A DNA stretch of 64,000 nucleotides from Marasmius tenuissimus (taxonomy: Eukaryota; Basidiomycota; Agaricomycetes; Agaricales; Marasmiaceae). The translations under genes and the position numbers were made by a program. The notes beneath the pieces were generated by a model. The model did not search any database. It was not told the DNA's origin and saw only the letters and a program-made list of their open reading frames with translations. Each line of letters opens with the position of its first letter. Position 1 is the first letter of the stretch. This document shows, piece by piece, positions 44,801-56,644 of this stretch. The stretch is taken from contig JAQOTA010000015.1 in the NCBI GenBank assembly GCA_029532415.1, forward strand, positions 1,674,001 through 1,738,000. The letters are read 5' to 3'.

Positions 44801-47800
44801 GAAATCCCAAGATTATTCTTCGATCCTATCCGTTTATTTTTCCAGCGTCCTTTCCTCGAAGTACGCGGATGTTGCTTGTCGGAAGTGTATCATTGAGATA
44901 GTTTTGCACCTTCGGAACATTACACCGAACTCGAAAGATGCCCTTTCGTACGAAAAGTGGCTGACCATCGATCACCTTCTACTCGCTCAAAACGCCATTG
45001 CTTGCGGTGCTTACACGACAGCCCTTCTTTTCCTGGAGCTCGGAGATGATGTACGGAGATCAGTATCACATACTCTAGAGGAGAGTTCTGCGTATGATAC
45101 GGCGGTTGAAAAGGTGATGTACAACATCTATGCCAACATAGACGAGCCAGACGGGTTTTATGGTATTAAAGCCCAAAACCACAAGGAGTTCCTCATAAAA
45201 CGTTTCCATCACGAGGAACAGTGGGAGAAGGCTTTTCGTTTCCATGGGGCTGCCTTGGAAGCAGACACAAAGAATGTGGGGGAAGCCGAGGGTTTGTTAC
45301 AATCATTCCATTCTTACGGGTTCGATCACCTCGCCACAAGCACCCTCCTCAACTCCGTCGCGCCTGAAAAGCCCAATCTGGCGTTGAACTACCAACTAGG
45401 TTGGCGGACGGAGACGTGGGATCTTCCAGATCTGGACGACGACCACTCCTCGGGTGCTTCTCTGTATCTCGCCCTTCGTGCTATTCACCGGGAGCGTGAC
45501 CATAATGTATCAAAAAACGTGGTCAAGGACGTTCTCTTCCGCGAGATGGCTTACCTCCGGTCGCTCGGGTCAGAAAATGTAGCACAAATTCGGGAAACAA
45601 CTCAGAACTTGATGTCACTGAGTCAGGTTAGGACATGGATGACACAACCTACCAAGACGCCCGGGATCGTCTGTCAGATATTTCCTGAGTCTTCAGCCGC
45701 AGATTCGGGCTTTCAGTGAGTTTCACAAGCAACGGGTACTGTACGCATTGCTAAACGTCTCCATCTTTTCAGATTCTCCGATATTTGTAGCATAATGGCC
45801 ACCCGTATATCTCTTCTTCGCTCAGCGCGTCACCGGGAGGAACGACAACAGATTGGGTCTTTGAGGTCGCCACTCAGCCAGGCTTTATTGGAAACGGAAA
45901 AGAAATGCCTCCTCCGCCTTTCCAGCACCGCGCGTCAAATGAGACACTGTCAAATTTCTCTCAACTCCGTCACACGTGCGGGCAAGTTGGAGGACACGCC
46001 ATCATTTTCGGTCTGCGAAGAGTATGCCTCTGTTTTGTGGGAACACCAAGAGGAAAAGTTGGCAGTGGACCTTCTGAAGGATTTACGAGCCAAGCTACCA
46101 GCAGCGTCCACGGACGATGCGGGAGCCGCAATGCAGAGAGCTTTATTAAATGCGTGTCTCGTACGTATGGGATTCTGGGACTGTGAGCTGGTGTTTAACT
46201 TTCCTTATAGGGTGAATGGACAGCTCAAGCGTGTTTGGAGAAGCATTCCACCATCTGGAAAGATTGCTTTGAGGCGGCGATCGCTTCTTTGCACTCTACA
46301 GTTCGCCTAACACAAGGGGAAGATCGCGCATCTGTTTACCACAAAGCGGCGATTTTTGCAGAACATCAATACTATGCAATCGTGCGTTCGCCTGACGCTA
46401 TTCGCTGGCGGGTCTATTCGGAACGAAAAAGGAAAGAGATCGAGCAACTCAACGCACAGTCCAAGAAAGCCCCGGAACACAGCGATGAACGCAAGGAGAT
46501 TCGTCGGCTCATAGAGCGAGCCACGAAGGTCATGAAGCAAGATAAACAGGCGAATGACCAGCAGACTGCAGATCGTCAGACCTATCTGAAGCACGCGGTG
46601 GACATGTATTCCCGATGTCTAGAAGAATCGGATAGTTTCGACCAGGACACTCCAATACGCCTCTCCTCGCTATGGCTCGCAAATTTTGAGGAGCCAAACA
46701 TGCATGAACATTTTGCATCTGCGATTGATCGGGTCCCTTCCCGGAAGTTCATATTCCTTGCTGTAAGCGATTGTGATTGCTTTGAGATAGGAAATTTTCT
46801 CATTTTTTTGTAGCATCAATTGACTGCAAGACTATCTATCGACAGTCCAGCCCAAAAGGTTTTGCAACGTCTCATCCGCAGAATGGGCCAGGAACATCCA
46901 TTCCACACCTTGTACCAGGTTTTCTTACTGAATCCACCCAGGGAGGATGTAGGTTCCTCTCGACGCTCGTCTGTGCGAAACATGAAGTCACCTTCTCCCG
47001 GTACCCAAACCGAACGCGCCAATGCGGCGAAAGGGATTTTAGATGGCCTTCGCAGCGATTCTAACCGTCAGGAACGTCTGCTGGCGGTCGAACAGCTTTG
47101 CTTCGCTTCTCTTCAATGGGCTGACTACCCAATCAAGAACAACAAAGACATCAAGACAGGCCCATACGATATACCAGCCAACCAAGCCATTCTCAAGCTT
47201 AAACATGCCCGTATGAAAGTCCCGGTCATTACCGTACATACTCCGGTCGATTCTACGATGCGGTACGATAACTGTATATGGGTCGACCGATACGATGGCA
47301 AATATTCGACCGCGGGAGGCTTGAGCAAGCCCAAAATATGCGCTTGTCGGGGCTCTGATGGTAAATCGTACAAACAGTTGGTCAGTGCGGCCCTTACACA
47401 ACTGCTTCGTTTCTAACTATCCCTGTAGTTTAAGGGAGAAGAGAGCGACGATCTTCGACAAGACGCTGTTATGGAGCAGGTATTCCAGCTCGTCAACACG
47501 GTGCTGCAACGTGATCCGGAGACAAGGAGGAGACAACTTCGTGTGCGTGACTATAAGGTTATTCCTCTGGATACCCAAGCTGGCGTCCTCGAGTTCGTGC
47601 ACAGTACAATTCCTCTGAGGGGCTGGTTGGCGGGGGCTCATCCCAAGTAGGTTCTGGTCTATGTAATGGGGCGTACATTCGCTGACACAACAAGCAGATA
47701 CCGGCCCCAGGATCGCAAGGATGTTGCTGCCTGGTGGTCCAGACTTTCCAGGGAAAATGGTAATCGAGAAACCCACCCGGACCCAGGAAAGCGACTGCAA

Positions 47801-48638
47801 ATATATCGCGAAACCCGAGCGGTTTATAAACCAGTGATGCGCTATTGGTTCACTGAGAAGCATAAACTTCCCATCTCGTGGTTCGGGATGCGGCTCAACT
47901 ACTCCCGCAGCGTGGCCACTACGTCCATTGTTGGTCACGTGTTAGGATTAGGTGACCGGCACACATCAAACATCCTCCTGGATAATACCAGCGGTGAGGT
48001 CGTACATATCGATCTGGGTTTAGCCTTCGATCAGGTAGGTATAACAAGTTGGACTCCACCATACCCAGCTATTCATCCATTTCTAGGCAAAACTATTACC
48101 TGTTCCGGAGCTGGTTCCCTTCCGAATGACTGAGGACATGGAAGATGGCATGGGAATGTCTGGCACAGAAGGGGTCTTCCAACGTTGCGCAGAGGAGACT
48201 ATGCGGGTGCTTCGTGAGGGCTCTGAAATCATTATGACCGTTCTAGAGGTATTCCGACATGACCCCTTGCACAGCTGGTACGGAATTCCAAATCTACTGG
48301 AGTCTTTTCTAATTCTTTTACACAGGACGATGACGGACCTGAAGATTCAAAAGGTGCAACAACAGCCAAAGTTGCAGCCGCCATTCGCCAACCCTCCGGG
48401 GCTCAATATCAATATGTCTAGTGACAACGCCGAGGAAGATGCTGATCGTGCTTTGAACTCTGTGGCGCGCAAGTTGGATAAGACTCTCAGTGTAGCAACG
48501 GTCGTTCGAGGCCTTGTTGCTGAGGCGAAGGACCCCGCCAATTTGGCTAGTCTATTCCACGGTTTGTCTCAATCATATCACTAGTTTCATGGTAATTGAC
48601 ACCCACGTCTTTGCGTAGGCTGGGGACCGTACTATTAG
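38822..48638 (+). CDS. TEL1: Tel1/ATM checkpoint kinase (PIKK)
   Basis: Twelve exons: 38822-40210, 40263-41795, 41858-42714, 42764-45715, 45773-46160, 46211-46762, 46814-47380, 47429-47646, 47698-48034, 48087-48277, 48326-48561 and 48619-48638; about 3,079 residues. The N-terminus (RKKRQKAALTVRRICDSLSS, then KERQEGLENLKTAF) matches the TAN motif region of Tel1. Helical HEAT repeats follow, then FAT (about 43.5-46.8 kb) and the kinase: FKGEESDDLRQDAVMEQVF, LGLGDRHTSNILLD with the catalytic Asp, VHIDLGLAFDQ as the DFG equivalent, and PVPELVPFRMTEDM. The FATC tail ends LFHGWGPYY. Tel1 is recruited by Mre11-Rad50-Xrs2 to double-strand breaks and telomeres. The intron 40211-40262 was placed so that AEK joins LYHHSESV; a shorter 16-nt gap is impossible. 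Confidence 0.95.
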
Positions 48639-48893
48639 TTGGACTTCTTACACTTCATGTTGTTTTGTTTTGGTCACCAATCATCAGCTGTGTACATAAT
48701 TATTTTTTTTCCCTTTTTCACATTGCTCTATGTTCAATGTATCGATAGTAGGCACTACTCTTATGGTCATTACCCACATATACTCACTGTACCATAATCA
48801 CTGCAGGAAATGACCCTATCTTGTCTACTTGTCTATCTGTCAATTCATCTTCATGTAGAACGTAGTACGCTTGAAGGGACATACCAGCAAAGC

Positions 48894-50588
48894 TCAGCTC
48901 GCTTTCAGCTCCGGGGCGTCAAACCACCGTTCTCTCCCGTCGCGGAAGCCTTCATGAGACATTAGGTTGGGCAAATTCAACTGGAGATGTAATCACTCAC
49001 CAGCGACTTCATCTTTACACGTACATCTCGCAAACGTCTCGGGGCAATGGTATGGCCAGCCCTGGTGTTGGTAGCTTTGAGGGTTCGAGTGAGACGCCTG
49101 AAGCTAGAGGTCAACTGAATGAGGACTCACCCCATGTCGTCAAACTGTAAAACTTGGTCTTTAGTTAGTGACATGGCCAATCCAAAGGAGTGAACCGGCG
49201 CGTCGCCCCATCGCTCGTAAAAGAACCCTGAATTTTTGAACAAAAAAAAACGAAGGAGATAAAACCATCAGAGAGGATAGATGATAGAGTGCTCAGAACA
49301 GACCTCCGGCTTTGTCTAGAAAATCGAAAAACTTGAGGTACACCTCGCTTTCCCACACGCGTCTATGCGATATTTCAAAGTTGTTCTTGGGATTAACCAT
49401 GTTGAGAGGTGTCATTCCATCAACATCGTATCCTTCAAGAAGAAAACCAGTACTCACATACATACAATGCCTCGTCCAGTCGTCGTTCCCAGCCCTCCCT
49501 TGGACAGCCCTACCAATACTCTCCGGGGACTTCCAAACAAAACCGTGATTCACATGCGGGGGTATAAGATGATTATGTGTGGCGAGGAACTCAGATACAT
49601 TCGCGGCGAGTGATAATTGGACACTATCTGTGTCCCCAACGACCTGTACAAACCCTGAGGCGGATTTAGTTGAGAGACGGGACAGGGTCATTGTGGGGTT
49701 TCAACGTACCATAAAGTGCGTTTGCATCGATTAGACGTTGGACGGGGTCATAGGGCTAGAGACACAATTATTGTTGGATAGGACACGTGAATGTACTACA
49801 CTGAGAAACGCACAATGTCGCAGTGGAATTCAATGTCCGTATCGAGTCTCCAAAGCCAATCATACTTGGCCAGGGCCGGATGACGCCAGAAGAGACCTGG
49901 ATCGGGTATTCGAGAAAAAGATTCCCAGAGATAGGTCTGAGTCGCTCACCAGAGTAAAATCGACACATGGACCGATAGTTAGTGCTGAATCTAGTCGTCC
50001 GCGGCCAGTCAATATGCAGTTATAACTAGGGCTCAAACGTGTAGAAAACGTGCCCAATCTTCTGTAATGATTCCTCAACGCGTTGCTTATCCATGCTCTC
50101 CGGTACACCCCAATCCTCAGGCTCTCTCAATGCGGCTGAGGGCGTTAATTAGTGCATACACGTGTAGTCGTAAGGAAGAGCCCTTGCTCACCGAAGCTCG
50201 CTCTGCCTTCGGTGATCCAATCTATCTTAGCTCTCATCTCGAGCGGTACCTCGTGTATCTCATCTTCCGTCATGAGAAGAACGTAGGGATACTTGAGACG
50301 ACGATTGAAACTATTCTCAGTCGACTTGAGGGCGAGAGTGGCTTGGTGCAACCTGGAAGGCGGAACGAGCATGCATATCACAACGTTTTTGTGTATCGGA
50401 AGGGAATGGTGGACGTCGCCCAATCTTTCTGGCAGGGAATGATTTGCTGGAAGGGTGCCGGCATAGTTCGTATTATGTGGTTCGTATGGGCATATGTAAT
50501 CCGTCGGTCGCATCGGCAAGAGAGTGTAGGTGGTGAGTAGAACCACGAGAACAAGGCCCGCAAGGGAAAGAGCATTGAGACGAATCAT
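48894..50588 (-). CDS. GT15 alpha-1,2-mannosyltransferase (Kre2/Ktr type)
   Basis: Nine exons: 50192-50588, 50027-50123, 49950-49984, 49814-49896, 49710-49755, 49304-49654, 49131-49227, 49001-49074 and 48894-48949; 411 residues. A single membrane anchor near the start (NALSLAGLVLVVLLTTYTLL) gives a type II Golgi protein. YPYVLLMTEDEIHEVPLEMR, MDKQRVEESLQKIGHVFYTF, NYRSMCRFYSG, WRLDTDIEFHCDI with the acidic metal/donor site, VNPKNNFEISHRRVWESEVY and FFYERWGDAPVHSFG follow the family order. Such enzymes extend O- and N-linked mannans. A 33-base stretch near 49430-49462 looks like an intron (gtatgt...gaag), but removing it creates a stop, so it is kept as coding. It converges with TEL1 (255 bp between the stops). 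Confidence 0.92.
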
Positions 50589-51482
50589 TGGGTTGGTCCT
50601 GGTGGTCGTCTTAATACGAGGTACCCACCCACCCAACTCACTGTTCTGTATAAGAATCAACTCTCAGCGAGAGTTGACATATCCCGCCCTGTCACCGAAA
50701 ATACTTTTAAGTTCTGTGCCTCGACCGTTCCTTTGGATCTCTTATCGGGAGCGGTAGTCACAGCTTGTATTCAGAGGCGCGCCATTTGGGTAGAACTATC
50801 TCATTCAACGAATGTCAGCCAAGAACACAGTGTCAGTAAGATAGGGTTCGTCTTACCTCAATTGTCTTGGTGCTAAACATCCTCTCGGCGTCGGCAACAA
50901 CCCAGTCGCGGTCTACAGCGTACTAAAACCGAAGGCGGGCTGAGAAACCCATATCATCGTAGGACAGATCCACATCAAACCCAAGGTTTCAACAGTATTG
51001 TTTACGCCACCCGGAAAGACCAAGCGGGCCGGTTCTTGACCCAGACTTGACGAAGGATTGACTTAACTGGACACTCGATATCAATACGCTACCTGCGGGT
51101 GACCGCCTATTTCGCCAGGAGAGACTGACTTGACAAGTAGCATTGCATGTCGGCGTTGAGAAAGTAAGGCAAATGGTGAGAATGGAGGGACTCCCACCCG
51201 CAGCTTGGGTCAAATGGGGTGATGAAGTTTTTGCGAAATCCGTCCATGCGTTTTCAAGGACGAGAGAAATGTCGCTCACAAGGTACCGAGGCAGTAAGAA
51301 CCTTAACGTTCCAACACGAAAATCGCATATTCGATGCCCTCTCCTGGTAAGGCGACACCTGGCATACTGAGAATACTCCATTGTAATGTTACAAGTTTTT
51401 TCTAAGCCTACAAAGATAATCATTCTCATCAACACTCGAAACCGCTGTACCAAATATGATCGTCTTACCTTCAGAAAGACTG
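50589..51482. other. 0.9 kb with ambiguous coding potential on both strands
   Basis: On the - strand, a stretch at about 50855-50922 reads YAVDRDWVVADAERMFSTKT and ends at a good donor (gtaaga), and an acceptor at about 50793 leads to FYPNGAPLNTSCDYRSR and a stop, which looks spliced and coding. Further upstream pieces (ITPFDPSCGWESLHSHHLPY near 51200) are open but cannot be joined to these in frame. On the + strand 51143-51370 is also open. I cannot build a consistent gene; the GT15 promoter must lie at the left end. Confidence 0.3.
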
Positions 51483-52775
51483 TCATCGATCGGAATGGAA
51501 CGACCCCCGGAGATAGTACAAAGTTCCATGGCTCTCTCTCCCACCTCTCTCGTCTCCTCCAAAAGTTCCTTCCGCACCGTCTCTCCATCTCCAGACCGTG
51601 AAATATTTCCATGCATTGCCGTTCGGTCTTCTATCCTTTCCGACCCTCCCGTCTATATCAAGGATCGCTGTTTCTAACATCGTAGGTGAAGTTATCTCGA
51701 TTGACTGCGTAGTACCATCAGGGTCAGGTTGGGGATCAGGTAAGAGAAGACCGAGCGGTAAGTGTTGTGTTGTACCACGTTCAAGGAAGATAGTAAGGGT
51801 TTGTTGATGGGAGTCATTGATCTGGGTGATAGAGTTATCAACATCACCCGGAAAAAGGCAGGTAAATACCCAACTCACAATAACGTCCTTCTCAACGACG
51901 AGGTCAAGCTGATTGAAATGTCTCTTGTAAGACAAGACGTCCCCAACCCGTATAATTGAATGTCGCATGAGCTCATGCAACCTAATTTCAGAAGCTGGTT
52001 TCGCCTTCGATGACTTGGGTTTGGTCGTATTGGTGTTGGAATTGGCAGTCTCGTTCTCTTCCTCTGCCTCCGCAGCTGCGTTCTTCTCCCATTCTTCATC
52101 TTTCCATGGAGCCGCCGTTTTCCCTTCCCGTACTGCCTCTTCCCAGTCCTTCACTTTCGCTTTATGCTCGTCCGACAGCCAGTCCGAATAAATGTGGTCC
52201 TGGAACGTCCGCGCGGCCGCAAGGAAGTGCAGATCACTGAAGAAATTAAGGTCGACGGTCGTTGGGTCGTGGGTGTCCTTTCCGGCGTCTCTTCTTTTAG
52301 AAGAAGGCCCTGCTTCAAGTTCGACTCCGGTCGTACTTTGGCATGCCGGATGTTCATGTCCAATCGTCTGTTTATAACCCTTGAAAGCAGTGGGTGGCAA
52401 CAACTGCGCCAAGTTGGCTCGAGACTCTGGGGATAGCATTTCCCATGTTGCCGAGTTGATTAGAGTCTACAGGTCAACAAAGAACACCGATGAGCAACAG
52501 TCAAGTAAATAGAAGGGCAGCATCGAACCAAGCAAAATGGGGGTTTGGGTAGAATACATACGCACTGAGATATCCATGGTCGTCAAGACACTCTTCGAAT
52601 ACTGCAGCAGATCGGTCAATTCGTATTCTCCATCATCCTCATTCACATTGATGGTAGAGGCTTTGCGTTTACCCTTTGGAGGCGAGGATTTAGCTGTAGT
52701 TTTCTCTTGAATTTCTGCCTCTACGAGCTTTGCTGTCTGTCGAGTCGTACGCTTTGGTCTTCCGGTCGAGGTCAT
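51483..52775 (-). CDS. ASXH (Asx homology/DEUBAD-like) domain protein
   Basis: Three exons (52566-52775, 51879-52466, 51483-51821) give 378 residues. After a basic AT-hook-like start (MTSTGRPKRTTRQTAKLVEA) and a Lys/Ser linker comes LLQYSKSVLTTMDIS joined to TLINSATWEMLSPESRANLA and QLLPPTAFKGY, the ASXH core with its NEF-like helices. A Trp-rich helical segment follows (FQDHIYSDWLSDEHKAKVKD). The middle has an acidic/Ala-rich linker, then MRHSIIRVGDVLSYKRHF, and the C-terminus has GNAWKYFTVWRW and GTLYYLRGSF. ASXH domains are found in chromatin deubiquitinase and INO80 partners in animals; fungal members are uncharacterised, so a nuclear chromatin role is inference. The second intron (51822-51878, 57 nt) is a multiple of three without a stop, so retention would add 19 residues. 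The exact C-terminus is the least certain part. Confidence 0.75.
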
Positions 52776-53131
52776 GTCGCAAGGTGAGCGCGCGTCTTGA
52801 CAAGGGCGAAAACGCTTTGACCACGCTTTGACGCCCGGAACAAGCGGTTGAAGCGCCTTCCGAATTTCCGTCCAGGTTCCATTGAAAACTTTCAAGACTG
52901 ATATTGAGGCCACTAACGGCCAAATATTGCTACATTAGACAACTACGTACGAAATACAATCGAACTACGTCCCCAGAACAGAAAATACAAGGTATGAGTG
53001 GTATATGAATGATATCGTTGGAAAAATGGTTATCGTAGAACTGTAGTGTAAAAGTGATGGATCGTTCAGCGTTCAATAAATTGTAGTACAGATCGAGATT
53101 GTCGTAGATGTTTCATGTGGAACGTCCTTCG
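52776..53131. other. Intergenic, no gene seen
   Basis: 356 bp holding the promoter of the ASXH gene and the 3' UTR of the next - strand gene. An upstream open stretch in frame with the ASXH start lacks an ATG. Confidence 0.45.
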
Positions 53132-53786
53132 TTAACACGACGACATGGACGAGACTGTCGTGACCGACGAAGAGGAAGATGTTCTCCTCATTGATGGTGC
53201 GTCGGTCCGCTTGGCAAACTTGTAGGGGTGTATTCTCGCGCCTTTTGCGATCTTCCTCTGTGGATGACGGAGTTCATTCAGCGACGGTCCGACCAGTAAT
53301 AGTGCTGAGGATTGTTCATTGGGTCCTTGTAGTGATCGGGGTGGTACGAAAACGACTGCATCGGCCTCCTCAATTGAGGAGCATGGGATAAGACGCAGAT
53401 CAGGTCGTTTTGATTGGGATAGCAAATGTGTAGGGAGCGTGGTGGCCGATGTGGACGCAAAGGGTTGTTGGTCATCCCTCCTCTCTGAGAGAGTGGGGGA
53501 CGGTGTTCGCGAGGAGGACGTGGAAAATTGTCTTGGCCTTTGGCGCTGGGCGTGAGGAGCATGGATAGAGCGTGACTGAGTAGTGGAGGAGATATCAGCA
53601 CTCTGAAGGATGGACGAAGCCGACAGTAGAAGTCGAACTTACTAGACGTCCATAGTCATGAATTGCGTGAGGGAGCCCCGGCAACTGGGGTTTTGTGGAG
53701 GACAAGGTGGGCAGGTCCAGTGTGTGGAGAGAGGGCAACGTTGGGCGACGTTGGTGGGTCATGTCGGAAGGTGCAGAAATAGCCAT
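53132..53786 (-). CDS. Small Ser/Arg/Pro-rich protein, unknown function
   Basis: Two exons (53643-53786 and 53132-53602) give 204 residues. The 39-nt intron is short but has good borders (gtaagt and cttcag), and joining it opens one frame of 157 codons to the stop. The N-terminal 50 residues are Pro/Leu-rich (LPSLHTLDLPTLSSTKPQLP); the middle is Ser/Thr/Arg-rich (QFSTSSSRTPSPTLSERRDD). A more ordered part near residues 120-180 reads IPCSSIEEADAVVFVPPRSL and KIAKGARIHPYKFAK, and it ends in a Ser tail. No membrane segment, signal or known domain. Small disordered proteins with a basic HPY motif occur in Agaricomycetes, but I cannot name a family. A TATA box lies 107 bp upstream. Confidence 0.6.
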
Positions 53787-54461
53787 TGATCGTGGTGGTA
53801 GGAGCGTGATAAGTTGTTCAAGGTGATATGTGTCGCGGTATTGAAGATATGAAGAATCCACCAGGGAGGGCTATTTGATGAAGAGGACCGGCCTTATAAG
53901 AAGAAGTTGAGCAAGAAGTGAAGGAGAAAGGAAGTATGAGAAAGAGACAACCCGTTGTCAAACGAGCTGCTTGGGGAAAGGGAAATGTGGGGATGCTCAC
54001 TTCGGAAAAGAGCGAAGAGGGGATTCCTTTATAATCCCATTTCAGGTTATTCTTCCTCGCGTACCATACGAGAGTCCATTGTACCCCGACAGACGCGTGC
54101 TACATTGTCGTTCGTAAGAGCGGACCAACTTTATTGTCCCTATACGCGAACAAAAGAATGAAGCGGAGGAGTTTGGCTCTGTTTGTATCCTCACCTCGAG
54201 AAAAGATAATAATTTCTGTTCAACTCCCGGTGCTCTGAATTCAAAACTTGATAGTATAGGTATCTCAGCATAATGTAAGGGCATTGTCGAGGGAAGAACT
54301 GGGAAGACTCAGAGAGATGGTGGTCGGAGGCAAACAGACCAGCGCTTAGTCCAAACTTCAAATTGATTCAACTTCAAAGTCCAAAGCGCTCCTCCCCTTT
54401 CACGTGATCCCATTCTGCTTTTCTTCGATTCTTCCTCTCGTCGGTTCTTCATTTGTCAAGG
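53787..54461. other. Divergent intergenic region, small unknown gene / RPC19
   Basis: 675 bp between divergent starts. The left part carries the TATA element noted separately; the right 60 bp are CT-rich on the + strand (RPC19 leader). No gene is supported. Confidence 0.45.
53893..53898 (-). promoter_or_regulatory. Possible TATA box of the small gene at 53132-53786
   Basis: TATAAG on the - strand, 107 bp before the ATG and followed by a purine-rich leader. Typical spacing would place transcription start near 53865. Confidence 0.45.
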
Positions 54462-55359
54462 ATGGCCGATACCACCAAACAAAAGATCACTATCGTGAGT
54501 TCTTTGGATGTGTAAGACATCATAAATCCAACCAAACCAAAATTTTCTCGCAGATGAAAGGCGCAACTGAAAACTTGTCGGCTGCTACATACCAAATCCA
54601 TGACGAATCCCATACTATCGGCAATGCGCTACGATGGATGATTATGAAGAAGTGAACTATCACTCGCTCTTGACTATCACTTGTGCTGACCAGCTGTTAT
54701 TGTAACAGCCCCAAGGTCGAATTTTGTGGATATAGGTACGTCTCATTGAATCCATGTATTTCCCTCTTCGGCGTATTATCCTCCTTCTTTTGTCCTCCTT
54801 CCTAGTCATTTCTTTCCCCAGTTACTTCTTCCCAAGAACGATATGTCAGGAGAGATACTGTTGCTCCAACCGGAGAACGTGTTATCGCGGCGAGGGCACA
54901 TTCTTTCGTTCCTTTGTTCGACTGGGTGTCCGTTGACTCTTGCCTCATTCTGCATTGCTTAGCTCTTCCATATCCAGTCCTGTCACCAAAGAATGTACCT
55001 TGAACATATCTCTCTTGCCGCGTTTTCCCTCCCCTTGATTCTTACTTTGTTCCTTACCACTACCCTGACATTGTTATCGTCCGTGATCTTTCCGACTCAA
55101 CGCATTCCCCTTCTAGTGTACCCCATCCGTCCGAAAATCACATCCAGATTCGTATCCAGATGTATGGTACGCGAGCTTATCGGCAGGACTCACGCTCACC
55201 GACTACTTCTTACGCTTGACCGTTACAGACAACCTCTCTTCCCTGGAAGCTCTCGTCAAAGCACTCGGCGACCTGGATGATTTGTGCGATTCCATCGAGA
55301 GCAAATACGCGACCAGTCTGCAGAATGATGACTACGAAAAGTTCGAAGAGTCGTCCTAG
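54462..55359 (+). CDS. RPC19: RNA polymerase I and III subunit AC19
   Basis: Five exons (54462-54494, 54554-54651, 54709-54735, 55117-55166, 55229-55359) give 112 residues, somewhat short for the family (about 125-140) because the N-terminus is short. TYQIHDESHTIGNALRWMIM, NPKVEFCGYS, VPHPSENHIQIRIQMYDN and LSSLEALVKALGDL are the Rpb11/AC19 dimerisation fold, with the HT.GN motif intact. AC19 pairs with AC40 and nucleates assembly of Pol I and Pol III in the nucleus. The third intron (54736-55116, 381 nt) is six to seven times longer than others in the window. Confidence 0.95.
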
Positions 55360-55714
55360 CTTATAGTTCGGCAGGCACGAGAACTCGAACCCGAGGAATG
55401 CGATTCCAGTGGTACATCACGCTCAGGTCTCGGAGGATCCCTCTGTGTACGGATGGGAGACGATACGGATTTGGTCCAGTGTTGGGCTGGCCGAGGGGAG
55501 TGGTATGTTTTGGTCAGACGGGAAATCTGGGGAGTTAGGCTGGCATCCGCTTGACGCAACCAAATGTAGATGCCACTGATTGACAAAATTCTCTGGATCC
55601 ATGTTGCCTGTTGTCGAGGATGTTTTTATTATGATTCCCGTCATATTGTAATAGATCTGGCTACACTAAGTATGTGGTTCGAGTTCTTGATGATAGATAT
55701 GTTACATCTCAACC
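55360..55714. other. Convergent intergenic region, no gene seen
   Basis: 355 bp between the 3' ends of RPC19 and the DUF4336 gene. A B-box-like string near 55377-55398 was checked as a tRNA and rejected. Confidence 0.45.
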
Positions 55715-56644
55715 CTACTTCGACTTGCTCCCTGATTCCAAATGCCACTTCATGATCTTCTGGAACATAGTCTTCCCATCCTTCTCCAATACATCTCCAT
55801 GGCACGGAATAAAGCGTTCAAAATCCCACCCATTTATCCTCCCAATGCTCTCATTGAACGCCGTTCTGTCACTGGCGCTCGTTCCGTACCAAATCATTCG
55901 TCGTTGAGCCAAAGCTTCGCCACGCATGTGCATTAACGAGGAGAAGATCTTGGTGAAGAAACCAGAGTTCGGATCGACCCCCGACTTGCTGTACTGTTCA
56001 TGCGCAGGGAGGTTGAACACAAGGTCTGCTTCTATCAACGTCTTAGTCGGCTTGTGGTTGAAAACGAGCTCTTTGTTGGGATGAGAATGAATATACTCGT
56101 ATTCAAACTCAGCATCGAACTAACCAAGAGGTCATTTAACCGGCACAGCGAAAGCGAGAAGAACACGATACTCACCTCGGGGTCTACTTTCGTTTCCAAT
56201 TTCTTGGTCGCATCGAATATCACTGTGAACGGTACCTCCTCGACACCTTGTTTCGCTCGCTTTTCCGGTAAGCCTTCTGGTCCTATCACTTTCGCGTTTG
56301 GATATTCTTTGTGCCATGGTCCTAGGAATATGTGGTGTTCAAAGTCCAGCGCAGTGATGTATTTGACCTCGCCCATGGCAGCGACTTTCGTCTTGACCTC
56401 CTCTGTCAATGCAACGGGGGAGAATACCGCGACAGAGCCATTATTCAGGCGTACTAAACAACCGTTGAGTACCACGACAAGTGGGAAGATTCTCTGGAAT
56501 TGGCACACCTAGCGTTGCACGACCACCAATCTTGAATCGTCCAAAGCGATTAAAGGGGACCGAGAGCGTCGTGATAATATTAGGAACCAGATCTCTAATA
56601 ACCATGACTTGCTCAGGACTCGATGGAGTAAGTTTGGAGGACAT
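55715..56644 (-). CDS. DUF4336 family protein (metallo-beta-lactamase-like)
   Basis: Three exons (56509-56644, 56176-56453, 55715-56119) give 272 residues. The order SVPFNRFGRFKIGGRATLV, RLNNGSVAVFSPVALTEEV, VKYITALDFEHHIFLGPWHK, YPNAKVIGPEGLPEKRAKQG, FEYEYIHSHPNKELVFNHKP, KTLIEADLVFNLPAHEQYS and FERFIPCHGDVLEKDGK follows the strand/helix pattern of the metallo-beta-lactamase fold. The canonical HxHxDH motif is replaced (TALDFEHHIFLGPW), as in DUF4336 proteins. DUF4336 members are common in fungi and plants and their reaction is unknown. The neighbours do not suggest a pathway. Confidence 0.85.

Noticed and set aside
49430..49462. 33-nt intron-like segment in the GT15 gene
   Set aside because: Removing it creates TGA at the junction, and the frame is open without splicing. 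It is also shorter than any other intron here.
55370..55400. tRNA-like B-box string (GGTTCGAGTT on the - strand)
   Set aside because: The T-stem does not pair, and no acceptor stem, A-box or anticodon arm can be found within 70-90 bases.
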